NCBI RefSeq assembly: GCF_017310645.1
Contig: NZ_JAFLRH010000017.1
Span: forward strand, 186,001 to 250,000
From: Paradesulfitobacterium ferrireducens
GTDB taxonomy: Bacteria > Bacillota > Desulfitobacteriia > Desulfitobacteriales > Desulfitobacteriaceae
Length of the DNA stretch: 64,000 bases
Direction of reading: 5' to 3'
In this document: positions 16,277 to 24,178 of the stretch, piece after piece
How positions within the stretch are numbered: position 1 is the first letter of the stretch
Layout of the letters: each line of letters opens with the position of its first letter
The notes under the pieces: model-generated
The model's database searches: none
What the model saw: the letters and a program-made list of their open reading frames with translations, nothing else
Told to the model about the DNA's origin: nothing
Translations under genes and position numbers: made by a program

Positions 16277-16630
16277 TTAGCCTTTCGGTCGAAATACCAG
16301 GGCCGATAGGAAGCCAAAAATGATCGCTGCCGAAATACCCGCACTGGTAATCTGGAATATTCCTGTTAATACCCCGATCAGCCCTGTCTTTTCTGCCTCC
16401 TGCAAAGCCCCTTTCACTAATTGGTTGCCAAAGCTGCTTATAGGTACGGAAGCCCCGGCCCCGGCAAACTTGACAAGTTTATCGTAAAGCCCAAGCCCCC
16501 CAAGGATTGATCCGGCAACCACCAGCGTACTCATGGTATGGGCCGGTGTGAGCTTTAATCCGTCCATAAGAAGCTGCCCGATCACACAGATCAAGCCGCC
16601 GATAATAAAAGCCCAAATGAATTTTTCCAA
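16277..16630 (-). CDS. spoVAE: stage V sporulation protein AE (SpoVAEb type)
   Basis: The 117-residue membrane protein has about four helices and the family segment GAGASVPISSFGNQLVKGA. In Bacillus SpoVAEb belongs to the inner-membrane channel that moves Ca-dipicolinic acid during sporulation and germination. It lies 13 bases after spoVAD in the usual C-D-E order. Expression is expected in the forespore, but a sporulation promoter was not identified with confidence. Confidence 0.92.
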   Translation of the reverse strand: MEKFIWAFIIGGLICVIGQLLMDGLKLTPAHTMSTLVVAGSILGGLGLYDKLVKFAGAGASVPISSFGNQLVKGALQEAEKTGLIGVLTGIFQITSAGISAAIIFGFLSALVFRPKG

Positions 16631-16643
16631 AGAAAAAGCCTCC

Positions 16644-17645
16644 TTACATTTCTATTGCTACGGCATGGGCAATACAGGGTATGGTTTCTTTTTGCTGGTA
16701 TGACATGGGTGAAAGCAAGGCTCCTGTGGCTACAACCAAAATCTTTTTTAATTCTCCTTTACGCATACGCTTGAAAAAGTGTCCGTAGGTTGTGGTTGCG
16801 GCGCAGGCGCAGCCGCTGCCACCGGCCAAGACCGGCTGGGTATCCTTATAGATCAGCATGCCGCAGTCCGTCAGCTTCTCTTCAGGGATATCAATCCCGT
16901 GCTTAGCAAGCAAATCCGCGGCAATCCTGTATCCTATCTTGCCCAAATCTCCGGTGGCAATCAAATCATAATCTGCGGCGGAGACATTCAAATCCCTAAA
17001 ATGTGCCTCTAAGGTATCAACGGCTGCCGGCGCCATGGCGGCCCCCATGTTAAATGGGTCGGAAAGCCCCATATCCACGACCCGTCCGATGGTGGCACTG
17101 GTTACTCTGGGTCCTTGGCCTTGTTGGGCCACGACTACGGCTCCCGCTCCTGTGACAGTCCATTGAGCGGTCGGAGGTTTTTGGGCTCCGTACTCCGTAG
17201 GATAGCGGTACTGTTTTTCTGAGGCCGCGTTATGGCTTGAGGTTGCGGCAAGGGCAAGCTTGGCAAAGCGGCTGTCAACCATTAAGGATGCCAGGGTCAA
17301 TCCCTCCATCGAACTGGAACAGGCCCCATAAAGCCCAAAATAAGGGATGCCCAGCGTTCTGGCTGTGAAACTGCTGGAAATGATTTGGTTGATCAAATCA
17401 CCGCTCAGAAAAACCTGGATATCTTCTTTCTTAACGCCCGCCTTTTTTATAGCTGTTTCACAGGCCTGCTCCAACAGTTTCTTTTCGGCCTTTTCGTAGC
17501 TGTCCTGTCCCAGCCATAAATCATCATGGAGAAGGTCAAAGTCTGCCGCCAAATTCCCCTGGGCCTCAAAGGGGCCGCCGATGGAGGCTGACCCGATAAT
17601 AACCGGCTTATTTTCAAAAAGCCATGACTGTTGGCCTTGCAGCAT
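16644..17645 (-). CDS. spoVAD: stage V sporulation protein AD (SpoVAD)
   Basis: The 333-residue soluble protein has the thiolase-like fold signature of SpoVAD, with GACSSSMEGL near residue 107 and a glycine-rich C-terminus. SpoVAD binds dipicolinic acid on the outside of the spore inner membrane. Length equals the family norm of about 335-340. It starts one base from the end of spoVAC, which implies coupled translation. Confidence 0.93.
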   Translation of the reverse strand: MLQGQQSWLFENKPVIIGSASIGGPFEAQGNLAADFDLLHDDLWLGQDSYEKAEKKLLEQACETAIKKAGVKKEDIQVFLSGDLINQIISSSFTARTLGIPYFGLYGACSSSMEGLTLASLMVDSRFAKLALAATSSHNAASEKQYRYPTEYGAQKPPTAQWTVTGAGAVVVAQQGQGPRVTSATIGRVVDMGLSDPFNMGAAMAPAAVDTLEAHFRDLNVSAADYDLIATGDLGKIGYRIAADLLAKHGIDIPEEKLTDCGMLIYKDTQPVLAGGSGCACAATTTYGHFFKRMRKGELKKILVVATGALLSPMSYQQKETIPCIAHAVAIEM

Positions 17646-18125
17646 TTAGACACCACCTAACATCTTAATTATCACGACCACCGTTGCCACCGCAAAGGCT
17701 GAGAAAACACCGTACACGATCACTGGCCCCGCCAACTTAAACATATTGCCCCCGACGCCCAAGACATAGCCCTCGCTTTTATGCTCCAAAGCCGCCGAAG
17801 CAATGGTATTGGCAAATCCCGTCACAGGAACGGCGGTCCCGGCCCCGGCCCATTGCGCGATATGATCGTAAAATCCAAGGCTTGTAAAAAGAATGGAAAT
17901 AAAGATCAAGACGGCTACCGTCGGATTTCCTGCTGTCTTTTCGTCAAAATTAAAGTAAGTCATAAAAAACCACATAAGTCCCTGCCCCATGGTACTGATA
18001 ATTCCACCTACTAAAAATGCCCTGAAACAGTTCCTTAAGATGGGGCGTTTCGGCTCCCTGGCGTGAGCAAAATCCTGGTATTGCTGCTGGATGGGAGTCA
18101 ACTTTTTTCTCTTTTTGCTTGACAT
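17646..18125 (-). CDS. spoVAC: stage V sporulation protein AC (SpoVAC)
   Basis: This 159-residue protein has a charged N-terminus and about four membrane helices. The segments GTAVPVTGFANTIASAALEHKSEG and MGQGLMWFF are typical of SpoVAC, the mechanosensitive-channel-like component of the DPA channel. It is the first of three consecutive spoVA genes here; spoVAA, spoVAB and spoVAF are not in the window. Confidence 0.93.
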   Translation of the reverse strand: MSSKKRKKLTPIQQQYQDFAHAREPKRPILRNCFRAFLVGGIISTMGQGLMWFFMTYFNFDEKTAGNPTVAVLIFISILFTSLGFYDHIAQWAGAGTAVPVTGFANTIASAALEHKSEGYVLGVGGNMFKLAGPVIVYGVFSAFAVATVVVIIKMLGGV

Positions 18126-18138
18126 CTAAATTCACCTT

Positions 18139-18999
18139 CTATCGCAATAAGTAGGGATTTAGTTTATCCATTAACAGTTTAAGCTTTTGGGCATTTTTCT
18201 TATACATCGCTTTGGCATTCTTATCATTCGTTTCTAAAGCAAAGGTTTCAAGGCTTGCCTGAGCTTTTTCAAGATTGGCATAGATCATTTCCTTAACTTT
18301 CGGCTGGGGCAGCTCTATGGCATCATCGAAAAGATCCAGATAGAGGTCGCCTGACGAATCCACCTGTCCCAAAAAAACATTGTCCAAGGATACCCCCATG
18401 TTTTCTAATTGAATGCGCAGCCACTCTTTATTTAATCCTAAAGAAGCCAAAGGCTCATTTAAAACATTTCCGTCTAAGATCACTGTTTGCGGTTCGGCCT
18501 GGGGTGCGGTCTTTACTCCTAAATCATGGGCTGTAACAGGCTTTTTGCCGGATTTTAAGAAAGCATTGATTTCTCCGGTGGTTTCCATGACGGCAAACTC
18601 CACATCCGCCAGGTTAAAAGCATTTTTACTGCGAAGCTCTCTTAAGAGTTCCTCCCCCGTAAGCCTTGTTTGCATAAGGCCCTCTTCCATAATTTTTCCG
18701 TGCTTGATGAGTACTCTTTCCTTGCCGTTTATGAGGTCGTGAAAACGCTTGCTCTTTAAAGACAAGTAATCGAGGGCGATTGGAAACAGCACCCACACGC
18801 CCAAAGCGATCAAGCCGAACGCCACTTCTTTGATTACATTGAGAGAAATCAAGGCGGCGATAAGGGCAATGACCTGATAGCTTATGAACCGATAAGGAGG
18901 GATACGCGTCAGGTTTCTTTTCCCCAAAATTTGTGCAACTGCCACGACCACAATAAATAAGGCGATTGAACGATACAATATTTGCACCCACATCGGCAT
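18139..18999 (-). CDS. DUF421-DUF1657 fusion membrane protein (2Duf-like)
   Basis: The 286-residue protein starts with three membrane helices (about 1-85) and a YetF-type DUF421 cytoplasmic region (about 90-225). It ends with a helical segment containing TFALETNDKNAKA that closely resembles the free-standing DUF1657 proteins. This two-domain layout matches the 2Duf protein of the mobile spoVA operon that raises spore heat resistance in Bacillus. It lies upstream of spoVAC in the same operon. The molecular function is unknown; a role in the spore inner membrane is inferred from family and context. Confidence 0.85.
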   Translation of the reverse strand: MPMWVQILYRSIALFIVVVAVAQILGKRNLTRIPPYRFISYQVIALIAALISLNVIKEVAFGLIALGVWVLFPIALDYLSLKSKRFHDLINGKERVLIKHGKIMEEGLMQTRLTGEELLRELRSKNAFNLADVEFAVMETTGEINAFLKSGKKPVTAHDLGVKTAPQAEPQTVILDGNVLNEPLASLGLNKEWLRIQLENMGVSLDNVFLGQVDSSGDLYLDLFDDAIELPQPKVKEMIYANLEKAQASLETFALETNDKNAKAMYKKNAQKLKLLMDKLNPYLLR

Positions 19000-19015
19000 C
19001 TTGATTTTCCCCCAA

Positions 19016-19222
19016 TTAATTCCCTTTATATTGCGGTTCTTGATATTCTAAGACCTGCAACCTTTTTTCCAGGTCGTTGATCACGGCTGAAGTCGTTTCC
19101 AGAGCTTCTTGAAAAACTGACACGGTTTCTTCATCCTGAGTTTGTGTAGAATATATTCGCAAGGTGCCTTGAACACCTTTCAAACTTGCCAGCGTTTGTT
19201 TTACCTGGGAAGCTACAGTCAT
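19016..19222 (-). CDS. DUF1657 small protein, first gene of the spoVA operon
   Basis: The 68-residue helical protein ends in EYQEPQYKGN, much like the last gene of the operon (EEQEPQYKH). This suggests that the two DUF1657 genes that bracket the operon are paralogues. ATG 19222 follows AAAGGGGGT by about ten bases. The TTG at 19228 is less likely. Confidence 0.82.
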   Translation of the reverse strand: MTVASQVKQTLASLKGVQGTLRIYSTQTQDEETVSVFQEALETTSAVINDLEKRLQVLEYQEPQYKGN

Positions 19223-19247
19223 ATACAAAATACCCCCTTTATTCTTG

Positions 19248-19264
19248 TACTAGTTTGACTAGTA
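19248..19264. promoter_or_regulatory. palindrome upstream of the spoVA-type operon
   Basis: TACTAGT and ACTAGTA form a perfect 7-base inverted repeat with a 3-base centre. It lies about 25 bases before the first gene of the minus-strand operon, in the 190-base divergent region shared with the DUF421 gene. It could be an operator or a leader hairpin. No convincing sporulation-sigma promoter could be assigned. Confidence 0.4.
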
Positions 19265-19414
19265 TTCTAGATTTAATTCATTGGAGGTAAATCTAAAATA
19301 TGGTCAACATTATTTGATAAATTGTTTACATAAACTTGGCCTTTGTTGAAAAACTAATATCGGATGTTTTAAGTGAAATATTCAATCATATCTTCAGTTT
19401 TTGGAGGTTAGAAC

Positions 19415-20128
19415 GTGTCAATTACTTATGTTGTAATTATCCGGTCGGTTCTTTCTTTTTTCGCCTTGATCTTCTTTATCCGGTTAATCGGCAAGCAGCA
19501 GGTTGCCCAACTCACCTTTTTTGATTATGTAGTGGGTATTACAATCGGGTCTATCGCTGCCACCCTTTCGGTGCAAGTCAACGAAAATACGCTGGCCACT
19601 CTTGTAGGCATGATTACCTGGACGGTATTGGCTATTTTATTGGCAGTTATAAGCATGCATAACGTATGGATACGGAAAGTAGTGTCCGGAGAAGCCACCG
19701 TTGTCATCCAAAACGGGAGAATCCTTGAACAAAACCTGAAACGGATTCGGATTCCGATCGATGAACTGATTTCTGAGCTTAGAACCCAGGGTGTGTTTAA
19801 TATAGCGGATGTTGAGTTCGCCTTGTTTGAGCCTGGCGGCAAAATCAGTGTTCAAAAGAATTCCCAGAAGCAGCCGGTAACCCCTAACGACTTACATATG
19901 CCTACCCAGTATGACGGGCTGCCCACAAACCTGGTGATGGACGGTGTGGTTCTGGTTGATGCCCTGCGTTCCCTAAAACTAACCAAAGCCTGGCTTCAGC
20001 ATCAATTACAAAAGCAAAACGTGCAGAATATAGAAGAAGTTTCCCTGGCCCAGTTAGATACAAAGGGAAATCTCTATGTGGATTTAATAGGTGATAAACC
20101 GTACTACGTCATTCCTACCAAAGAATAA
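19415..20128 (+). CDS. DUF421 (YetF-like) membrane protein
   Basis: The 237-residue protein has three N-terminal membrane helices and a DUF421 cytoplasmic domain, with NIADVEFALFEPGGKISV and LVMDGVVL as family landmarks. It lacks the DUF1657 tail of the neighbouring fusion. GTG 19415 is preceded by GGAGG. It is divergent from the spoVA-type operon and is followed 20 bases later by a DUF4363 gene, the same pairing as at 35.3-36.5 kb. Confidence 0.85.
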   Translation: MSITYVVIIRSVLSFFALIFFIRLIGKQQVAQLTFFDYVVGITIGSIAATLSVQVNENTLATLVGMITWTVLAILLAVISMHNVWIRKVVSGEATVVIQNGRILEQNLKRIRIPIDELISELRTQGVFNIADVEFALFEPGGKISVQKNSQKQPVTPNDLHMPTQYDGLPTNLVMDGVVLVDALRSLKLTKAWLQHQLQKQNVQNIEEVSLAQLDTKGNLYVDLIGDKPYYVIPTKE

Positions 20129-20148
20129 AAGCATGGGAGGGATCCCTT

Positions 20149-20508
20149 TTGATTAAGAGGATTTTCCTGGCACTTTTACTGGCTGCCATATTATTCAGTA
20201 CATGTGCCTGTGACCCGGTAAAAAAACCCCTTGATAATCGAAGCGGTTTTTCAAAGTACTTGAAACAAACAGAGGACTATATACGAAGCGAAGACTGGGG
20301 AAACGCCAAGAGCAGCCTCGAAAATTCAGAAAAGGCGTGGAAACAAATAAAGCCTATACTCCAAGTGGATATAGACCATGATTATGTAAATGATATCGAA
20401 GGCGATTTTGTAAAGTTGGAAGGATATATTGATACTCAGGAAAAACCGGACTCTCTGGTAGCGATTCTTAGCATCCAGGACTCATGGGAAAATATCGACT
20501 CTCTTTAG
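20149..20508 (+). CDS. DUF4363 family small secreted or membrane-anchored protein
   Basis: The 119-residue protein starts with a hydrophobic segment (about residues 5-20) ending in a Cys-rich CAC that might be a weak lipobox, followed by a helical domain. TTG 20149 is used, with GGGAGGG seven bases upstream. DUF4363 genes commonly follow DUF421 genes in spore-forming clostridia, as here. Function is unknown. Confidence 0.7.
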   Translation: MIKRIFLALLLAAILFSTCACDPVKKPLDNRSGFSKYLKQTEDYIRSEDWGNAKSSLENSEKAWKQIKPILQVDIDHDYVNDIEGDFVKLEGYIDTQEKPDSLVAILSIQDSWENIDSL

Positions 20509-20544
20509 CAAAAAAGATAAAACCTTTTACTCTTAATAGAACGG

Positions 20545-20580
20545 AAGGTGCCTTGCTGAAAAGCAGCGGGCACCTTTTTT
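20545..20580. terminator. terminator between the DUF4363 gene and cotJC
   Basis: AAGGTGCC and GGCACCTT pair, with an inner TTGCTG/CAGC stem, and a T6 run follows. It can terminate the plus-strand DUF4363 gene and sits between convergent genes. A near-copy occurs at 22414-22446. Confidence 0.85.
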
Positions 20581-20610
20581 ATTTAAATTTAGCTCAGATT
20601 AACCCTATAA

Positions 20611-21165
20611 TCACTCAAAAGTTTGCAAACTTCTTCTGTACTCATAGATCAACTCCTTAAATTCTTGAGAAGTCGCTCCTCGCCCCAACATCATCTGTGC
20701 TTTTTCAAAAAGATGTTTGTGTACATCTTCTCTACTACCCAAAAAACTAATCATCTGTTTAAGGCTAGGATCATTTGTCATTGTAAAATGCAGGTTGTAC
20801 AAAGCTCGTGCCCGAATTTCTGCCTCCGCATCTGCTTGTAACATGGCTATTGGGTCCAGGCTTTGGTCGACATAGCTCATGTTCCAAGAAATTCCTTGTG
20901 AATTCACATAACTTAGCGGAGGTCCTCCAAGTTTATTGATGGCTACTGCAATCATTTCCATGTGACTCGTTTCTTCGGCGGCAATTAACCCTAAAAGCTC
21001 CCGAACATAATGATTTGGCATATTAGAGCGATGGTTTAGGTACTGAGTAGCAGCCGAATATTCACTGTCTTTTCCGCCATAGTGTTCCATCATTATTTGA
21101 CCGAACTTAGGGTCTGGGTATTCTACACGAACTGGAAATAGTAACCGAGGATGATAACTAAACAC
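20611..21165 (-). CDS. cotJC: CotJC-like spore coat protein, manganese catalase family
   Basis: The 184-residue ferritin-like protein has the iron/manganese-type carboxylate pattern of manganese catalases: Glu in LGLIAAEETSHMEM (about 60-72) and EAEIRARALY (about 113-122). CotJC is a spore coat component, possibly with catalase activity. GTG 21165 is preceded by AAGGAGG nine bases upstream. The other cotJ genes (A and B) are absent. A decayed second copy lies at 22553-22613. Confidence 0.85.
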   Translation of the reverse strand: MFSYHPRLLFPVRVEYPDPKFGQIMMEHYGGKDSEYSAATQYLNHRSNMPNHYVRELLGLIAAEETSHMEMIAVAINKLGGPPLSYVNSQGISWNMSYVDQSLDPIAMLQADAEAEIRARALYNLHFTMTNDPSLKQMISFLGSREDVHKHLFEKAQMMLGRGATSQEFKELIYEYRRSLQTFE

Positions 21166-21251
21166 CTTTTATTCCTCCTTCTGACGAAATTAACTCTTAA
21201 CATCATAATATGGGCTTTCAAGTTATCGGTCCCCTGGCTGCTAAAATAAAA

Positions 21252-21325
21252 AAGCCGGAATTGATTTATGTCCTGACGTCAAGTTTCCTGTACCTGGGGA
21301 TCTTGCCAAGTCAAGATATTTACAT
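21252..21325 (+). pseudogene. C-terminal fragment of a YiiX-like hydrolase gene
   Basis: The fragment reads in one frame as KAGIDLCPDVKFPVPGDLAK and onwards. It is about 90 percent identical in DNA to 24707-24782, the 3' end of the intact YiiX-like gene. It therefore derives from a second, now lost copy. It has no start and runs into unrelated sequence. Confidence 0.7.
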
Positions 21326-21482
21326 GAGGACAAAGATTGCACTTTGTCAGATGTTCCATGGGAATAATCACTCGTTGTTCCAGTTGATGGCCGTTCAACA
21401 GTTTAACGTATCCTGGCTCCATGTTTTCACCGTTTCCCAGAAAAGTTTTATAAGGATGACTTTCACCACTAGACAGTTCCAT
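21326..21482 (-). pseudogene. 5' fragment of an unrecognised gene
   Basis: A minus-strand ATG at 21482 overlaps the stop of the upstream methyltransferase fragment as TAATG, which suggests former coupling. About 52 codons follow until sequence of the YiiX-like fragment begins on the other strand. The peptide includes a KCNLCPH segment but no family is recognised. It is most likely the truncated start of a gene. Confidence 0.35.
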
Positions 21483-21769
21483 TATCGGAGTGTTGCAGTA
21501 AATAATATCTCGTAATATAAACCTTTCTTAAATTGTGTTAGGAATTCTGTTTTAAAGTCTTTAATTTCAAATAGTTTGATGTAAGAGTCATAATCTCGAA
21601 TAAAGCTGCCATTATCACATACTTTCATCACGGAGTTAGAAAGAAAAGATTTTTTCCGCAGGCAGGGTTCCAAGACAACAACTTTCCCATAAGGCTTGAG
21701 GATTGGGGTGGTTCGCTTATCATTCCTAAGTGGATAATTTAACCTGCCTAGTATTCTAAAAATCACCAA
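21482..21769 (-). pseudogene. C-terminal fragment of a class I SAM methyltransferase
   Basis: The 95-residue frame includes LKPYGKVVVLEPCL, the strand-4/5 region of class I SAM-dependent methyltransferases, and a C-terminal half typical of the fold. The N-terminal SAM-binding GxGxG half is absent, so the gene is broken. Upstream sequence (21770-22002) is AT-rich and shows no continuation of the gene. Confidence 0.5.
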
Positions 21770-22002
21770 GTTTCGTTTGCTTATAAAAAGTAATTTTTTT
21801 ACAAATCCTATTTACGAATTTTTCCCAAGGAAGGGTTTATAAGGACTGTTAGATATATTTAAGAGGAAAATGTCTAAGGAAAATGGCTCTGGTCAAGGTG
21901 TTGAAATGATAAAACATCTGCAGTTGGTCGCAAACATCATAATCAGAATATACTATTAATAGTTTATCGTGCTAACTGTGGAACATATATGGGGTGGTAT
22001 TA

Positions 22003-22353
22003 GTGTATTTCACGGACGATCACCACGCTGAAATTTTTCTTCGATTGGTAGCAAATAACTGCAAAGAGCGACATACTGACTATTGGGCCGCCTATTACTT
22101 ACTGACGTGCAAGCACGATATTAGAGTAAAGACCCTGGAACACATTGGCCGATTCATCGACTGGTTAGGTATACTTAATGAGGATTTTTCAGAGGAATAT
22201 CAACAATTTGTGCAATCCGCATTTATTATATTCAGCAATCCTGCCGATGAACTACCGGAATTAGTTGGCAGTATAGATAACGAATACCGTGAAGTCATGA
22301 CACAGGCAGTCAATATCCGCAAAAACGGTATGCGTCCAGTACCTGTTAAGTGA
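22003..22353 (+). CDS. conserved hypothetical protein, possibly DUF6075-like
   Basis: The 116-residue soluble protein begins YFTDDHHAEIF and contains a helix-rich stretch with WAAYYLLTCKHDIR. It faintly resembles DUF6075 proteins, but I cannot confirm this. GTG 22003 is preceded by GGGGTGGT; GTG 21994, nine bases upstream, is an alternative. It stands alone in a region of gene fragments. Function is unknown. Confidence 0.6.
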   Translation: MYFTDDHHAEIFLRLVANNCKERHTDYWAAYYLLTCKHDIRVKTLEHIGRFIDWLGILNEDFSEEYQQFVQSAFIIFSNPADELPELVGSIDNEYREVMTQAVNIRKNGMRPVPVK

Positions 22354-22413
22354 CGGTTATCGATGCGGACTTTGGTAATGGTCGTTTAAATACAGGATAT
22401 CGGATAGAGCGAA

Positions 22414-22446
22414 AGGTGCCTTGCTGAAAGCAGCAGGCACCTTTAA
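22414..22446. terminator. terminator-like hairpin, second copy
   Basis: AAAGGTGCC and GGCACCTTT pair with the same TTGCTG/CAGCA inner stem as at 20545. The flanking bases also match, so this is a duplicated copy rather than an independent terminator. It follows the hypothetical gene by about 60 bases. The rest of 22354-22700 holds only the cotJC remnant below. Confidence 0.7.
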
Positions 22447-22552
22447 TACATAATAATTTATACTTTGCGGTTTGTGCTCTGGAAAAATTCCCGCGTGAGC
22501 GTTCCAATAAGTCAACAAATGCTTCTAAACGGGTTTGAACACCGGCATATTT

Positions 22553-22613
22553 GGTGCCCGAATTTCTGCCTTCGCATCTGCTTGTAACAGCATATTAGAG
22601 CGATGGTTTAGGT
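22553..22613 (-). pseudogene. deleted remnant of a second cotJC gene
   Basis: Bases 22553-22589 match 20807-20843 of cotJC with one clear difference. They are joined directly to 22590-22613, which match 21018-21041. About 175 bases between them are missing. Together with the copied hairpin at 22414 this shows a former duplicate of the cotJC locus. Confidence 0.7.
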
Positions 22614-22700
22614 TAAAATAGGCTGCTATGAAGAACACTAATAAAGTTTCAAATACTTTTTACACTATAAAGTAGTACGTGAAGAAAGAGGAGATTAAGC

Positions 22701-23837
22701 TTGAAGAAGATTTTATTCTTACCTTTCTTAAATATACCCACAGGCCATCACTCGGTGGCCAATGCCTTAATTAGTTCTCTTAAAAAACGGATTCAAGGAG
22801 AATTTGTATGTATTGACTTCCTGAGCTATTTTAGCCCCCGACTGGAAAGAGCCGTTACTAAGCTCTATTTGAACTGGATTAGTCACTCTCCAACAACCTA
22901 CAATTGGGCTTATGATTACTTCGCTTACCCGTCAAGCAGTACAAAATATATGCGAGTATATGAAAGCTTGTTCCTAACAAAGATGCAACGGCTGCTGTCA
23001 GAAGAGCAGCCTGACCTAATCGTTTGCACGCAAGCTTATCCTTCTCTTTTGATTTCGTGCCTAAAAGTTCAGGGGAAAATTAACACCCCTGTCATTAACG
23101 TTTATACCGATTTTTTTATCAATAGCATTTGGGGACGCAGGGGAATCGATTACCATTTTGTTGCGGATGTTCCGTTAAAAAACGAGTTAGTAGAAAAATA
23201 TGGAGTACCCAAGCACCAGGTATTTATAACCGGTATTCCAGTCGATGAGTGGTTAGTTCCCATGGCAAGACAGCAAAAATTATCCCCGCCTTACCATCTC
23301 CTGGTAGCCGGTGGAAATAACGGGTTAGGAGATGTGAACGAGCTTTTACAAGCCTTAAAAAACTCTCCTGATTTTTATTGTACGGTTCTCTGCGGTAAGA
23401 ATAAAAGGCTTTTTAGAGAAATCAAGTCTTGGCAAATTAAAAACATTTATCCACTGTCTTATATTGCATCGAAGAGAGAAATGGCTACCTTATATGACCA
23501 AGCCGAGGCGATTGTAACTAAACCTGGTGGTGTAACAATAAGCGAAGCCCTCAGGAAGAGGATTCCGATTTTTGTTTATTCCGCTCTACCTGGACAAGAA
23601 CAATTTAATCAGCAATACCTTAGTACTCGAGGTTTAGTTTTTCCCATTACTCAGGAATACCCTGTGCAAGAACAATTACTGAGTATTTTAAGTGACAACA
23701 TTAAGCAGGCGAACTGGCGGAAACGGGTAGATAGTTACTTTGATAGGCTAGAAAGGAGTGCCTGGGAAAAAATCATGGAAATTTCAGACAAAAATCAATT
23801 AGGATATGAAAAACCCCTCCCGAATAGTGTTATTTGA
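22701..23837 (+). CDS. MGDG synthase/MurG-like glycosyltransferase
   Basis: The 378-residue protein has the MGDG-synthase-type N-terminus (PFLNIPTGHHSVANAL, about residues 8-23). Its GT28-like C-terminal half contains AIVTKPGGVTISEAL near residue 273, a nucleotide-sugar binding motif. Relatives glycosylate diacylglycerol at the membrane surface. TTG 22701 is used with GAGGAG upstream. The downstream YiiX-like and DUF1657 genes on the same strand may form a loose functional group. Confidence 0.85.
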   Translation: MKKILFLPFLNIPTGHHSVANALISSLKKRIQGEFVCIDFLSYFSPRLERAVTKLYLNWISHSPTTYNWAYDYFAYPSSSTKYMRVYESLFLTKMQRLLSEEQPDLIVCTQAYPSLLISCLKVQGKINTPVINVYTDFFINSIWGRRGIDYHFVADVPLKNELVEKYGVPKHQVFITGIPVDEWLVPMARQQKLSPPYHLLVAGGNNGLGDVNELLQALKNSPDFYCTVLCGKNKRLFREIKSWQIKNIYPLSYIASKREMATLYDQAEAIVTKPGGVTISEALRKRIPIFVYSALPGQEQFNQQYLSTRGLVFPITQEYPVQEQLLSILSDNIKQANWRKRVDSYFDRLERSAWEKIMEISDKNQLGYEKPLPNSVI

Positions 23838-23931
23838 TTTTCCATCCCACTGTATTCAGGAAGGGGAAAGTTCATTCTGTATTAAGAATTAGCGGAGCCG
23901 TATATAAAAAACCTTGCAAATAAAAATGGGC

Positions 23932-23975
23932 GAGCACCCGAAATAAGTCTATGTTAGCTTATGTGCCGGGTGCTC
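23932..23975 (+). terminator. hairpin after the glycosyltransferase gene
   Basis: GAGCACCCG and CGGGTGCTC pair around a 26-base loop with an inner ATAAG/CTTAT stem. No long T-run follows, so termination is plausible but not certain. No gene is seen in 23838-24151. Confidence 0.5.
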
Positions 23976-24151
23976 TGTAGTGGTTTGTCAACTCCGGCAA
24001 AGGCCACTACTAATATAATATGTGCGCATAGAATAAGTTTTATGACTGCAATTTAATGGAAAATATCGCATTATTTTGTGCCGAAAGGTAACTTACATGA
24101 AAAGAGTTAATACCGGGGATATTATCGTTTGAATTAGGAGGTTGTTAACAG

Positions 24152-24163
24152 ATGAAGCGGTAG
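24152..24163 (+). other. three-codon leader ORF (Met-Lys-Arg-stop)
   Basis: AGGAGGT at 24136-24142 is placed nine bases before an ATG that is followed by AAG CGG TAG. Its stop codon overlaps the next AGGAGG site, which serves the YiiX-like gene. It is either a minimal upstream ORF or a duplicated ribosome site. Confidence 0.35.
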
Positions 24164-24178
24164 GAGGTAAGTTATTAG

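Noticed and set aside
21210-21515. 101-codon plus-strand frame in the fragment region
   Set aside because: It runs out of frame through the YiiX-like fragment and opposite the fragment at 21326-21482; no family is recognisable.
21994-22353. Firm DUF6075 assignment
   Set aside because: The resemblance is from memory and weak, so only a hypothetical protein is reported.
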